38,339 nt of DNA, from assembly GCF_009764645.1 (NCBI RefSeq), contig NZ_RWIM01000130.1, forward strand, positions 1-38,339. The letters are read 5' to 3'. This stretch comes from Pseudomonas sp. PB106 (GTDB lineage: Bacteria; Pseudomonadota; Gammaproteobacteria; Pseudomonadales; Pseudomonadaceae). Under the pieces are notes generated by a model. It was not told the origin of the DNA. It did not search any database and saw only the letters and a list, made by a program, of their open reading frames with translations. Both the position numbers and the translations under genes were made by a program. Positions 24,509 to 32,849 of this stretch are shown here, piece by piece (position 1 is the stretch's first letter; each line of letters begins with the position of its first letter).

Positions 24509-25808
24509 TCTGGTCATTCCATTCAAGGGATGCATCCAGGCGTTGACCTCGGGCGATCAAGCCAGACGCCAGAGCGCTGTGGGTGGCTGTCTCGTGGATG
24601 TCGCTGTCATCGCACTGACCGCTGTGTTCTTGCCCGGGAAGATTGCCGCCAGTGTCAGTAAATCCGTCCATGTATTTACGCGTCTGTTAACCGGTTCAAG
24701 GGTCGTGGCTTCGACCGTGCTCAGTTTGTTCAATCCACTCAGTGGCGCAGGCAACTTACTCAAGGGCGCTGGCAAACTGGTCTGGCGAGGCAGCGGTAAA
24801 CTCGGCGGTATTGCGGCTTCGGCGACCCGTGCGGCCAGACAGCAACTACGCGTCATCACTGGCTCCAATAGTTACGATTTGATCAAAGCCATCAACCATA
24901 CCGGCGAGGCTTCGAAGATTCGTATGTCGCTGGATACATTGGCCCATGCCAGGGCGGTGTTCAAGGATGACAGCCTCACCACGGTGCAGCAGATTGTGTC
25001 GCGCCTGAGCGAAAAAAAGTTTGTCTTGCCCAAGGGCGTCAGCGAGTTGGAAATCGGCCACCTGTACAACGGCGCAGTCAAACAAAGCGCCTTTGAACTG
25101 CAGCATGTTAAGGAACTGGAACAGTTGATCGGTCGCGGTGCACTGGATGAATTGCTCACTACTTACATCAAGTCCAAACCCGCACGCCTGCGCGACGGAC
25201 GTTTTACCACCACGGCGCAGGATTACTCCGAGACGCTCGATGTGGTCGCCAAGATAGAAACGACAAAAGTCGCCTACTTGAAAGGCTATCAGCAGAACGT
25301 CCTGAAACAGGACCTCGGAAAGGCGCCTTACACCGATCTGCTACCGGAAGCAGTATTCAACCCGAAAGGCTTCGCTGATAACGCGCAGCGCGCCGGCGCC
25401 TGGATGCTGAATGGATCGACCTCCAGCGGCAACGACTTCGACAAGATTGTCGGCCTGCTTCGCGAATACGCGGGCAACAAGACATCACTCCTTGACCCGG
25501 CTGTCATCAAGCAGGTGAATAGCCGCCTGGTTCCCGATCTCGCGGGTGTTGTTCGCGAGGCGGGGGCACCCACCAAATACGGGAGCAGCATCACCGGTTT
25601 CGCTCTGATGGAGCAACACTTGAAAAAGCTCGACGTCGCCCATCCGAACTTCGACAAACACCTGCTGGCAACCATCGTCGGATTTCAGGGATTCGGTGAC
25701 GGTAACGGTCGTACGGCCAGCGCGCTGTTCGCGATCAGCCAACTGCGCAAGGGACGTTTCGAGCCTGTACCCAAGCATGTCTTCAACTTGTTGAGCGGCA
25801 TGGCTTGA
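24507..25808 (+). pseudogene. Fic-like C-terminal part of the split effector/toxin gene
   Basis: This frame is open from 24432 but has no ATG, GTG or TTG until TTG at 24543, which lacks a good ribosome-binding site, so it probably is not an independent gene. Joined to the preceding frame by skipping one base (24506), it reads ...THS-NLVIPFKGCIQALTSGD. It contains an Ala/Val-rich membrane-like segment (AVGGCLVDVAVIALTAVFLPG, 24576-24638) and a helical region. The end carries a Fic-like motif, GFQGFGDGNGRTASALF at 25680-25730, followed by LRKGRFEPVP. Fic proteins transfer AMP or related groups using H-x-F-x-(D/E)-G-N-G-R. Here the His position is Gln (CAG, 25686-25688; residue 1187 of the joined protein) and the trailing Arg is Ser, so activity is uncertain. 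If translated from TTG 24543 it would be 421 residues. Confidence 0.7.
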
Positions 25809-25825
25809 CGCTCATTGCTCGAGAG

Positions 25826-25857
25826 GATCCGTACCCTGCCACGGGGTACGGATCTTT
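25826..25857. terminator. Hairpin between the split effector gene and the convergent lysE gene
   Basis: GATCCGTACCC (25826-25836) pairs perfectly with GGGTACGGATC (25844-25854) over a 7-base loop, followed by only three T. It sits 18 bases after the effector stop codon and 7 bases before the lysE stop, and probably serves both convergent transcripts. Confidence 0.75.
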
Positions 25858-25863
25858 CGCCAT

Positions 25864-26451
25864 TCAGGCCAGCACCAAATACCCAGCACTCGCCGCCAAC
25901 AACCCCGCCATCAGCCGATTGAACGCACGCATGCCCTTGGCGTTGCTCAGATAACCGCGCAAAAACGTCCCGGCATAGACCCAGCAGCCCACCGACAAAT
26001 AACAAATCACCAGATACACCGCCGCGAACTGCCAGACCAACAGCGCCTCGCCGTCGGCGACGAAGGCGCCCATCCCGGCCACACAGGCCAGCCAGGCTTT
26101 GGGGTTGAGCCATTGCATCAGCGCGCCGTACCACATCGACGGCGCCCGCCCCGACTCCCCGGCATTCAACTGCCCGTCATCCGTCGCGAGCTTCCAGGCC
26201 ATGAACAGCAGAAACGCCACCCCGGCCAGTTGCACCACGCGGGCCATGAATGGCCAGCGCGTCAGGACTTCATGCAACCCCAGCCCCATCAACACCAGCA
26301 ACAGCACAAACCCCAGCGTGGCCCCGGCGACATGCCGCTGACTCGCGCGAAAACCGTACTGCGCACCCGCACTCAACGCCACGATATTCACCGGCCCCGG
26401 GGTAATCGAAGCCGCCAAGGCAAACGCCGCCATCGAAACAATCAGACTCAT
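25864..26451 (-). CDS. LysE family amino-acid exporter (first copy)
   Basis: This 195-residue inner-membrane protein has about six hydrophobic helices. The family signature SITPGPVNIVALSAGAQYGF is at its N-terminus, with a second conserved block MQWLNPKAWLACVAGMGAF mid-protein. RhtB/LysE exporters pump amino acids and derivatives out in exchange for protons; the substrate is not predictable here. ATG at 26451 follows an in-frame GTG at 26454, and neither has a strong ribosome-binding site. It converges with the split effector gene. The AraC regulator at 21065 is a plausible ancestral partner. Confidence 0.9.
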   Translation of the reverse strand: MSLIVSMAAFALAASITPGPVNIVALSAGAQYGFRASQRHVAGATLGFVLLLVLMGLGLHEVLTRWPFMARVVQLAGVAFLLFMAWKLATDDGQLNAGESGRAPSMWYGALMQWLNPKAWLACVAGMGAFVADGEALLVWQFAAVYLVICYLSVGCWVYAGTFLRGYLSNAKGMRAFNRLMAGLLAASAGYLVLA

Positions 26452-26575
26452 CACACACCCGCTTCAAATCGAGGAACAAGGCGCACACGGTAACCAGTGC
26501 CGATTCAACGGTATTGAAGAAAATGCCCCTTAAAGAAATCTGCTGCTCACACTTTCCGCCAGCGCCACGAACTCT

Positions 26576-26665
26576 TGTGGGAGCTGGCTTGCCAGCGATG
26601 GCGGCGGCTCAGCCAACATCGATGTTGCTGGGGCCGGCCTCATCGCTGGCAAGCCAGCTCCCACA
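26576..26665. repeat. REP doublet (REPIN-like)
   Basis: A forward REP (TGTGGGAGCTGGCTTGCCAG, 26576-26595, then CGATGGCGGCGG) faces an exact inverted REP (CATCGCTGGCAAGCCAGCTC, then CCACA, 26641-26665) across about 40 bases. It lies between the lysE start and the 3' end of bphP (stop codon at 26689). A similar doublet follows fabI at 13109-13197. Confidence 0.8.
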
Positions 26666-26688
26666 GGTTTTCGGTGTTGGCTGAATCA

Positions 26689-28926
26689 TCAGTCGAGCCG
26701 TGGCACAGTGAAGCGGAACTCGCTGCCCTGCCCCGGTTCGCTTTCGGCGACGATCCGCCCGCCGTGGGCTTCGACGATGCCTTGAGTAATGTACAAACCC
26801 AACCCAGAGCCGGTCGGATTGCCTTCCTTCACCGTCCAGTAACGGTCGAACACATGGGGCAGGTTTTCCTTGGGAATGCCTTCACCGCTGTCGCGCACGG
26901 TGAAGACGATGTCATCGCCGACCGACTTAGCGTGCACCCCAACGGTGCCCAGGCGCGGGGTGAACTTGATCGCATTACCGACCAGATTCGACAGCACCTG
27001 AAACAGCCGTTCAGGATCGGCATGGATGCGCAGGTCGGGGTCGGCCTCGAAGGAAATGCTGATGTCCTTGTCCAGCGCCAGCGGTGCGAGCAGTGCTTGC
27101 GCTTCCTCAAACATCTGGCTGACATCGAGTTTCTGCGGAGTGATGGTGTAGCGTCCGGCATCGATTTTCGAAGTGTCGAGCAAGTCTTCCAGCAGCGTGT
27201 TCATGCGCCCTGCCGCTTGCTGCATGGTGTCGATGGCCGTGGAGATCCGCCGCGAGGTGTGCGGGCCATCCGAGCTGAAGGCCTTCTGCATCATGCCGCA
27301 CAGCATCGAAATGACTGTCATCGGGTTGCGCAAGTCGTGGGAAACCACCGCCACCAACTCGTCACGAGCGCGCACCGCTTCCTGCTCACGCCGCACCTGG
27401 CGCGCCAGATCATTTTCCAGCGCCGAGCGGCGCAGATCGTTGGCCGCGAACAGGTCGCCGTGACTCCACTTGGTGGAGATCCCGGCCATTTCGACTTTCC
27501 AGATTTCGAACGACGTGCGCGGACGCAACCGCAGGCCGGCGTCGGAGTTTTCCAGGTCCAGCGGTTTGCGCGGGTCGCCGCTCCAGTTGATGTTCTCTTT
27601 GACCTCGGGGCGGAACCACAGCACGCCGTTCTCCACCGGTTTGGGCAGGCTCATGGCGAGCACGCCGCTGGCGACTTGCTGAAAATCAGCGGCCGGCGGA
27701 TAGACACTGGCCAGATGATGACTGGCGAACACCGCCTCGCCGCTGTCCTGCAACCATTTGTGCAGCGCACGAATCTGTTCCGGTTCGGGACAGTTGCCAA
27801 AGCGGTGCAACTGTTTGTCTTCGATGATCGCGATGCCACCGGCACGGGTCAGCGCCATCAGCACTTCGGGTTGTCCGGCGAGGCCGTCGAAGACGTTTTG
27901 CGGCGAATCGATCATCGCCTGATTGAGCAGCGCCAGCGCGTCGACTTTTTCCTCACGCTGGCGGCTCAGTTCCAGCGCTTCCATCGCGCTGATCTGCAAC
28001 GACAACACCTGGCCGATGGTCTGGCAGGCCATGCGCAACTCATGCGGCACGTGCAGCGGCTGACGATTGCCGCAACTGATCAGGCCCCAGAGTTTGTCGC
28101 CCTTGAGCAACGAGATGCTCATTGATGACAGCACGCCCATGTTCTTCATGTACTGGCAGTGGATCGGCGATACGCTGCGCAGAGTGGCGAAACTCAGGTC
28201 CAGCGGCGTTTGCGTATCCGGGCGCAACTTCGGCACCAGCGGCACCGGTTGGTAATCGGCATTGGGGATGATCCGCAGCCAATTGGTGCGGTACAGCTCG
28301 CGGGCCTGTTCGGGAATGTCCGAGGCCGGGAAGAACAGGCCGTTGAACACTTCCATCGACGGGTCGGAGGCCTCGGCGATGACTTGGCCGTGACCCTCGT
28401 CTTCGAAACGGTAGATCAGCACCCGGTCGTAACCGGTCATCGCCTGGATTTCCTTGACGCTGATGTCGTACAGCGACTGCAGCGTAGTGGCCGCTTGCAG
28501 GCGCTGGAGCATGCGCCCCAGATGGGTCTGATTGCCGGCAACGTTGCGCGGCTGGAAGTTTTCGACGTGGATTTCCAGCTCGAGAATCAGCACGCCCTGA
28601 TGACGGTGCAGCAAGCCTTCGAACGCGGTGCCGTTGACGCGAAACAGCAGCGGCGCCGTGTCGGACAGCGTCGGCAGTTGCAGCGCTTGATGGACCTGCG
28701 CCGTATGTTCCGCGCCGATCAGCGCCTGCAAGGGCTGGCCAATCAAGCTGTCCGGGGCACGGCCAAGTAAGGTGTCGACGTTGGCGCTGACCTGAATGAT
28801 CTCCAGCGCCGGTTCGCTCAGGGTCAATAGCAAACCGTGGGGCTGGATCGCGCCGGGGAAGCGGATCGGCTCGTCGGCACAGTTGGCCAGCAGTTCTTCA
28901 AAGGCTTGTTTGTCTTGCGGAGTCAT
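26689..28926 (-). CDS. bphP: Bacteriophytochrome histidine kinase
   Basis: This 745-residue red/far-red photoreceptor kinase uses biliverdin. The N-terminal PAS region has the biliverdin-attaching Cys16 in NCADEPI, followed by RFPGAIQPHG. The GAF domain has the diagnostic FFPASDIPEQARELY, and a PHY domain follows (about 325-500). The kinase core shows phospho-acceptor His530 in VVSHDLRNP, N box NLVGNAIKFTP, G1 DSGEGIPKENLPHVFDRYW and G2 GSGLGLYITQG. ATG at 28926 overlaps the bphO stop (ATGA), so the chromophore-making enzyme and apoprotein are translated together. No response-regulator gene is adjacent. The symbol is used in the general sense of bacteriophytochrome. Confidence 0.96.
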   Translation of the reverse strand: MTPQDKQAFEELLANCADEPIRFPGAIQPHGLLLTLSEPALEIIQVSANVDTLLGRAPDSLIGQPLQALIGAEHTAQVHQALQLPTLSDTAPLLFRVNGTAFEGLLHRHQGVLILELEIHVENFQPRNVAGNQTHLGRMLQRLQAATTLQSLYDISVKEIQAMTGYDRVLIYRFEDEGHGQVIAEASDPSMEVFNGLFFPASDIPEQARELYRTNWLRIIPNADYQPVPLVPKLRPDTQTPLDLSFATLRSVSPIHCQYMKNMGVLSSMSISLLKGDKLWGLISCGNRQPLHVPHELRMACQTIGQVLSLQISAMEALELSRQREEKVDALALLNQAMIDSPQNVFDGLAGQPEVLMALTRAGGIAIIEDKQLHRFGNCPEPEQIRALHKWLQDSGEAVFASHHLASVYPPAADFQQVASGVLAMSLPKPVENGVLWFRPEVKENINWSGDPRKPLDLENSDAGLRLRPRTSFEIWKVEMAGISTKWSHGDLFAANDLRRSALENDLARQVRREQEAVRARDELVAVVSHDLRNPMTVISMLCGMMQKAFSSDGPHTSRRISTAIDTMQQAAGRMNTLLEDLLDTSKIDAGRYTITPQKLDVSQMFEEAQALLAPLALDKDISISFEADPDLRIHADPERLFQVLSNLVGNAIKFTPRLGTVGVHAKSVGDDIVFTVRDSGEGIPKENLPHVFDRYWTVKEGNPTGSGLGLYITQGIVEAHGGRIVAESEPGQGSEFRFTVPRLD

Positions 28927-29534
28927 GCCAGTACCTCCCGGCTTTCGAGCCAGCGCTCGAAACAACTGAATGTGGTTTGAGCTGCGGTGACGACGGCCGC
29001 ACGTTCGGCGGCGTCCAGCGGGCGGCTGCCCAGGTATTCGATGAAATCGCGCCAGCGGCGGCCGGTGGCGGCACCGTAGACGTCGAGAAACGCGGCGCCG
29101 TTGTCGGCGTCCAGCGCCAGGCGAGAAGCGATTTCGCGGCGCAGGATCTGCCCGCCGAGGGTCGCGCCCTCGAGGACATAGAGCACACCGAGGCTGGCGG
29201 CGGCGCTGTCGATTTCGGGCAATTGCGTACAGATGGGCAGACATTGCAGTGCTGCGCCCGACGTGCCAAGGGCTTGCAGGTCGAGGCACAACGTGGCGGT
29301 TTTCAGGCGCGGCGTCAGATCAAAATCGGCGGGAAGCGGGCTGTCGAGCAGCGCCTGTTCCAGCGGCCGATAGAAACCGTAATAGGCCTGCATCAGGCGC
29401 TCAAAGGCACACGCGTCAAGGGTATCGGAAAAAAATGGAAGGCGTTTTTCCAGTGCGATGTGCAGTTCGGCAGTGCCGGCTCGCAGATCTTGCAGCACCG
29501 GTGGCACATAAACTTCACGGGCCTTTGCTTGCAT
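28923..29534 (-). CDS. bphO: Biliverdin-producing haem oxygenase
   Basis: This 203-residue haem oxygenase opens haem to biliverdin, iron and CO. The proximal haem ligand is His25 in ELHIALEKRLPFF, and the distal helix region is SLGVLYVLEGATLGGQILRRE with the flexible Gly pair. Tight coupling with bphP (four-base overlap) indicates that its main role is to supply biliverdin to the phytochrome rather than to release iron. The regiospecificity (alpha versus beta/delta) cannot be read. ATG at 29534 has a modest AAGAG upstream. No Fur box was found in the upstream 250 bases. Confidence 0.95.
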   Translation of the reverse strand: MQAKAREVYVPPVLQDLRAGTAELHIALEKRLPFFSDTLDACAFERLMQAYYGFYRPLEQALLDSPLPADFDLTPRLKTATLCLDLQALGTSGAALQCLPICTQLPEIDSAAASLGVLYVLEGATLGGQILRREIASRLALDADNGAAFLDVYGAATGRRWRDFIEYLGSRPLDAAERAAVVTAAQTTFSCFERWLESREVLA

Positions 29535-29788
29535 GTAAATCGCTCTTGGTGGGGCCGCCTGGGGCCAGTCGGGGTCGGTAGTACCGGGACAAATTTATCA
29601 CGGCAAGCATCGCTACTGACCGGGCAGTTAGCTTTTTCTGCCCACTGACAGCTTCTGAGTGGCGTGATATCAAAAAAGTTCTACGCGAATTGACCGCCGC
29701 TGTACCGCGACAGCGGCCCCTGACTGTACGGGTCAAACCGCCGGGTTGTCGTGGTAAAAATACGCTCTGTGCTTTTGGAGCCCGCACC

Positions 29789-30409
29789 ATGGATCTCGCT
29801 GCCCTGTCGATATTTCTCCCGGCCTGCTTCGCCCTGAACATGGCCCCCGGCCCGAATAACCTGCTGTCGGTGAGCAACGCCACCCGCTATGGCTTTCAAC
29901 GCGCCTGTGCCGCCGGCATCGGGCGGATTCTGGCGTTTGCCGGGATGATTGCGCTGGCCGGCGCCGGTTTGTCGGTGGTGTTGCAGACCTCGGAATGGCT
30001 GTTCCATGCGATCAAGATCATCGGCGCGGCGTATTTGCTGTACCTGGCGTGGCAGTTGTGGCGCGCCGATACGGCCGCCGAGCAACAGGTGAACGGCGCA
30101 GCGGTCGGTTTGTTTGCCTTGGCGCGGCAGGAGTTTCTGGTCGCGGCGGGCAACCCGAAAGCCATTCTGTTGTTCACCGCGTTTCTACCGCAATTCGTCG
30201 ATCCGGCACGCCCGGTGCCGGCCCAGTTCGCCGTGCTCGGCACGCTGTTCCTGCTGCTGGAATGGATCGCCATCAGCGCCTACGCCTGGATGGGCCTGCA
30301 CATGCGCCGCTGGTTCGCCGAGCCGCGCGGCAAACGGATCTTCAACCGCTGCTGCGCGGGGCTGTTATCGGCAGCGGCGTCGGTGCTGTTGTTGGCCAAG
30401 CGGGCGTAA
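29789..30409 (+). CDS. LysE family amino-acid exporter (second copy)
   Basis: This 206-residue inner-membrane exporter of the LysE/RhtB superfamily starts with the signature FLPACFALNMAPGPNNLLSVSNATRYGF. The second block RQEFLVAAGNPKAILLFTAFLPQFVDP is also typical. About six helices are present and the C-terminus is basic. ATG at 29789 has GGAG at 29777-29780; upstream in-frame starts give a non-membrane Arg/Pro-rich extension and are rejected. It is divergent from bphO and ends three bases from the convergent VOC gene. It is only distantly similar to the LysE protein at 25864, so it is not a recent duplicate. Confidence 0.92.
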   Translation: MDLAALSIFLPACFALNMAPGPNNLLSVSNATRYGFQRACAAGIGRILAFAGMIALAGAGLSVVLQTSEWLFHAIKIIGAAYLLYLAWQLWRADTAAEQQVNGAAVGLFALARQEFLVAAGNPKAILLFTAFLPQFVDPARPVPAQFAVLGTLFLLLEWIAISAYAWMGLHMRRWFAEPRGKRIFNRCCAGLLSAAASVLLLAKRA

Positions 30410-30412
30410 GCA

Positions 30413-30826
30413 CTACGCAGCGCTCGGGCCTTTGAGTTCGACCTGATTGCCGTCCGGGTCGAAGCAGTACAGCGACAGGCCGTTGCCCTCGGCGCCGAAA
30501 CGGGTCGCGGCTTTGTCGACGTTCAGGCCGAAGCTTTGCAGGTGCTGGATCAGCGCGTCTTCGTCGAACGGTTCGATGCGCAGGCAAAAGTGATCGACGT
30601 TGCGCCGCTCGACCCCGGCTGCGCCGCCGCCCTTGCGCCCGAGTTCGCCTTGCAGGTCGACCAGATCGATCATCGAGGTACCGGCGCGCAGGTGCACCAG
30701 ACCCAGCGGTTCGTTGTGCTTGACCACCTCGGCGCCGAACACCTGGCCGTAGAATTCGATGCTGCGTTGCAGGTCTTTGACGCGCAGGACTATGTGATCG
30801 ATGTGTTGAACGGTGAACGGTTGCAT
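30413..30826 (-). CDS. VOC family (glyoxalase/dioxygenase-fold) protein
   Basis: This 137-residue protein holds a paired beta-alpha-beta VOC fold: VQHIDHIVLRVKDLQRSIEFYGQVFGAEVV, then GTSMIDLVDLQG, VDHFCLRIEPFDEDAL and CFDPDGNQVELKG. His11, His84-region and Glu near the end (VELKG) are in place to bind a metal. Similar proteins are called virulence protein or lactoylglutathione lyase in databases, without proof. ATG at 30826 has GGGAGG upstream. The promoter region is shared with the divergent ada operon (109 bases). Confidence 0.88.
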   Translation of the reverse strand: MQPFTVQHIDHIVLRVKDLQRSIEFYGQVFGAEVVKHNEPLGLVHLRAGTSMIDLVDLQGELGRKGGGAAGVERRNVDHFCLRIEPFDEDALIQHLQSFGLNVDKAATRFGAEGNGLSLYCFDPDGNQVELKGPSAA

Positions 30827-30935
30827 GGGCTTGCCTCCCAGAATTCAGCGACCTGTTGATTGTGCTGCAAATCGGCAAAAATTCACTGTCGATTTTTCGG
30901 TGGAGCCATCGAAAATCTGGTTTTAACCTCACGCC

Positions 30936-32018
30936 ATGAACATACAAACCGTTGTCCTGCCCCCACACGCCGAGATGGTGCGCGCCATGCTCGAACGCGA
31001 CACCGCCTACGAAGGCGTGTTCTTCACGGCGGTGAAAACCACCGGGATCTTCTGCCGCCCCAGTTGCACGGCGCGCAAGCCGAAACCGGAAAACGTCGAA
31101 TTCTTCGCCCATGCCGATGAGTGCCTGTCCGCCGGTTATCGCGCCTGCCTGCGCTGCAAACCGCTGGACGCTGCGGCCATCGCCCCGGACTGGGTGCAGC
31201 GCCTGCTCAACGCCGTGGACGCCGATCCCGACGTGCGCTGGAGCGATGCGCAGTTGCTCGCTGAAGGCATCGAACCACTGAAACTGCGCCGCTGGTTCAA
31301 ACAGCATTTCGGCATGACCTTCCATGCCTGGCTGCGCACCCGGCGCCTCGGCATGGCGCTGGGCGGGATCAAGCAAGGCACGTCGATCGATCACGCCGCG
31401 TTCGATTCCGGCTATGAATCCCTCAGTGGTTTTCGCGATGCCTTTCAGAAGTCATTCCACATCACTCCGGGCCGTGCTGCGCAGAGTGAACCGCTGCTGT
31501 TCACCCGTTTGACCACCCCGCTGGGGCCGATGATTGCCATGGCTGAATGCCGGGGCCTGGTGCTGCTGGAGTTTCTCGACCGACCGGCGTTGACCCGCGA
31601 GGTCGAAGAACTGCAAAACCGCCACGGCTATGTGGTCGCGCCGGGACACAACGCGCATCTGCAACAGATCGAACAGCAACTGACGGCGTACTTCGCCGGC
31701 ACACTCAGCGAATTTACTGTGCCGTTGCACCTGCCCGGCAGCGAGTTCGCCCGGCAGGTCTGGTCGGCGCTGCTACAAATTCCCTACGGCCACACCAGCA
31801 CCTACGGCGCGCTCGCGGCAGCTCTGGGGAAACCGGGCGCCAGTCGCGCGGTAGGACTGGCCAACGGGCACAACCGTCTGGCGATTGTGGTGCCGTGTCA
31901 TCGGGTGATCGGCGCCGATGGCTCGCTGACCGGCTATGGTGGTGGACAGCCGCGCAAAGCGTTTCTGCTGCGATTGGAAAAGGCCGCCGTGCAGCTCACG
32001 CAGTCACTGGCTTTCTGA
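30936..32018 (+). CDS. ada: Ada: bifunctional methylated-DNA sensor/regulator and O6-methylguanine-DNA methyltransferase
   Basis: This 360-residue adaptive-response regulator has an N-terminal zinc domain with Cys40, Cys44, Cys71 and Cys74 (FCRPSCTARKP ... CLRCKP), where Cys40 would accept methyl from phosphotriesters. A central AraC-type helix-turn-helix follows (LRRWFKQHFGMTFHAWLRTRRL and FDSGYESLSGFRDAFQKSF). The C-terminal MGMT domain has the suicide Cys321 in VVPCHRVIG, the same number as in E. coli Ada. It heads a three-gene operon with the PEP mutase-like gene 32 bases downstream and alkA after that. Methylated Ada should activate its own promoter in 30827-30935, although a clear Ada box was not found. 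Confidence 0.95.
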   Translation: MNIQTVVLPPHAEMVRAMLERDTAYEGVFFTAVKTTGIFCRPSCTARKPKPENVEFFAHADECLSAGYRACLRCKPLDAAAIAPDWVQRLLNAVDADPDVRWSDAQLLAEGIEPLKLRRWFKQHFGMTFHAWLRTRRLGMALGGIKQGTSIDHAAFDSGYESLSGFRDAFQKSFHITPGRAAQSEPLLFTRLTTPLGPMIAMAECRGLVLLEFLDRPALTREVEELQNRHGYVVAPGHNAHLQQIEQQLTAYFAGTLSEFTVPLHLPGSEFARQVWSALLQIPYGHTSTYGALAAALGKPGASRAVGLANGHNRLAIVVPCHRVIGADGSLTGYGGGQPRKAFLLRLEKAAVQLTQSLAF

Positions 32019-32050
32019 TTCAGGCGATCAATCCACAAGAAGGAATTTTG

Positions 32051-32848
32051 ATGAGCACGCTCGATTCTCGGTTTCACCAGTTGCATCAACAAGGCTTGTT
32101 GATTTTGACCAACGTTGCCGACGCCACGGGCGCGCGGCTGGTCGAACACCTCGGCGGTGCCGCCGTCGCCACGAGCAGCGCGGCAGTGGCATGGGCCCAC
32201 GGTTACCCCGACGGCAACACCCTGCCCCTCGAACGGTTGATTTCCACCGTGGAATCCATCGCCCGGGTGATCAGCGTGCCGTTGACCGTGGACATTGAGG
32301 CCGGCTATTCCGATGACCTTGGCCGCGTCGCCGAAGTGCTGGATGCAGTAATTGCCGCCGGTGCTGTAGGGATCAACATCGAGGACGGTTCGGCGGATCC
32401 CGAGTTGCTGGCACGCAAGATCGAAGTGGCTCGAAACATCGCCAGCAAACGCGAGGTGAAACTGTTCATCAACGCCCGCACCGACGTTTATCTGCGCGGG
32501 CTGGTGCCCGCCGAAGATCGCGTCGCCGAAACCCTGCACCGCGCTGCGCTGTATCAAGCCGCTGGCACGGATGGTTTGTTCGCGGCGGGCGTGACCTCCG
32601 CTTACGAAATCGAAGCCATCTGCAAAGGCACTTCGCTGCCGGTCAATGTCCTCGGCTTCGACTGCCTGCCGTCACCCGCTGAATTGCAGGCGCTGGGCGT
32701 GCGTCGCCTGAGCGCCGGTTCCGCTATCGCCGAGTTCCTGTATGGCGCGATGGGTGGGCTGGTGAAGAGTTTTCTCGCTACCGGCAAACTCGATACCCAC
32801 GACCTCAAGGCGTTCAGCTATGGCGACGTCAACGGTTTGTTGAAATAG
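32051..32848 (+). CDS. Isocitrate lyase/PEP mutase family protein within the ada operon
   Basis: This 265-residue TIM-barrel protein belongs to the ICL/PEP mutase superfamily. Visible motifs are TSSAAVAWAHGYPDG at the substrate P-loop position, the magnesium motif VDIEAGYSDD, NIEDGSADPELLARKI and NARTDVYLRG. The isocitrate lyase catalytic KKCGH loop is missing, so it is not an isocitrate lyase; a C-C or P-C lyase or oxaloacetate decarboxylase-like activity is possible. It lies 32 bases after ada and one base before alkA, all on one strand, so it should be induced with the alkylation response. Its role there is unknown. Confidence 0.88.
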   Translation: MSTLDSRFHQLHQQGLLILTNVADATGARLVEHLGGAAVATSSAAVAWAHGYPDGNTLPLERLISTVESIARVISVPLTVDIEAGYSDDLGRVAEVLDAVIAAGAVGINIEDGSADPELLARKIEVARNIASKREVKLFINARTDVYLRGLVPAEDRVAETLHRAALYQAAGTDGLFAAGVTSAYEIEAICKGTSLPVNVLGFDCLPSPAELQALGVRRLSAGSAIAEFLYGAMGGLVKSFLATGKLDTHDLKAFSYGDVNGLLK

Positions 32849-32849
32849 C

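Noticed and set aside
24500..24512. Programmed +1 frameshift like prfB at the TCT-TAA junction
   Set aside because: The prfB site is CTT-TGA-C with an upstream Shine-Dalgarno; here TCT-TAA-T offers poor re-pairing of the P-site tRNA and no spaced GGGGG/AGGGG element is present. A simple indel is more economical.
28927..29289. Longer bphP product starting at 29289
   Set aside because: The extension overlaps bphO in another frame and is Arg/Pro-rich low complexity; ATG at 28926 gives the normal phytochrome N-terminus with Cys16.
30827..30935. Ada box upstream of ada
   Set aside because: Fragments such as GCAAAT and GGCAAAAATT occur, but no AAT-N6-GCAA arrangement at a sensible promoter distance was found.
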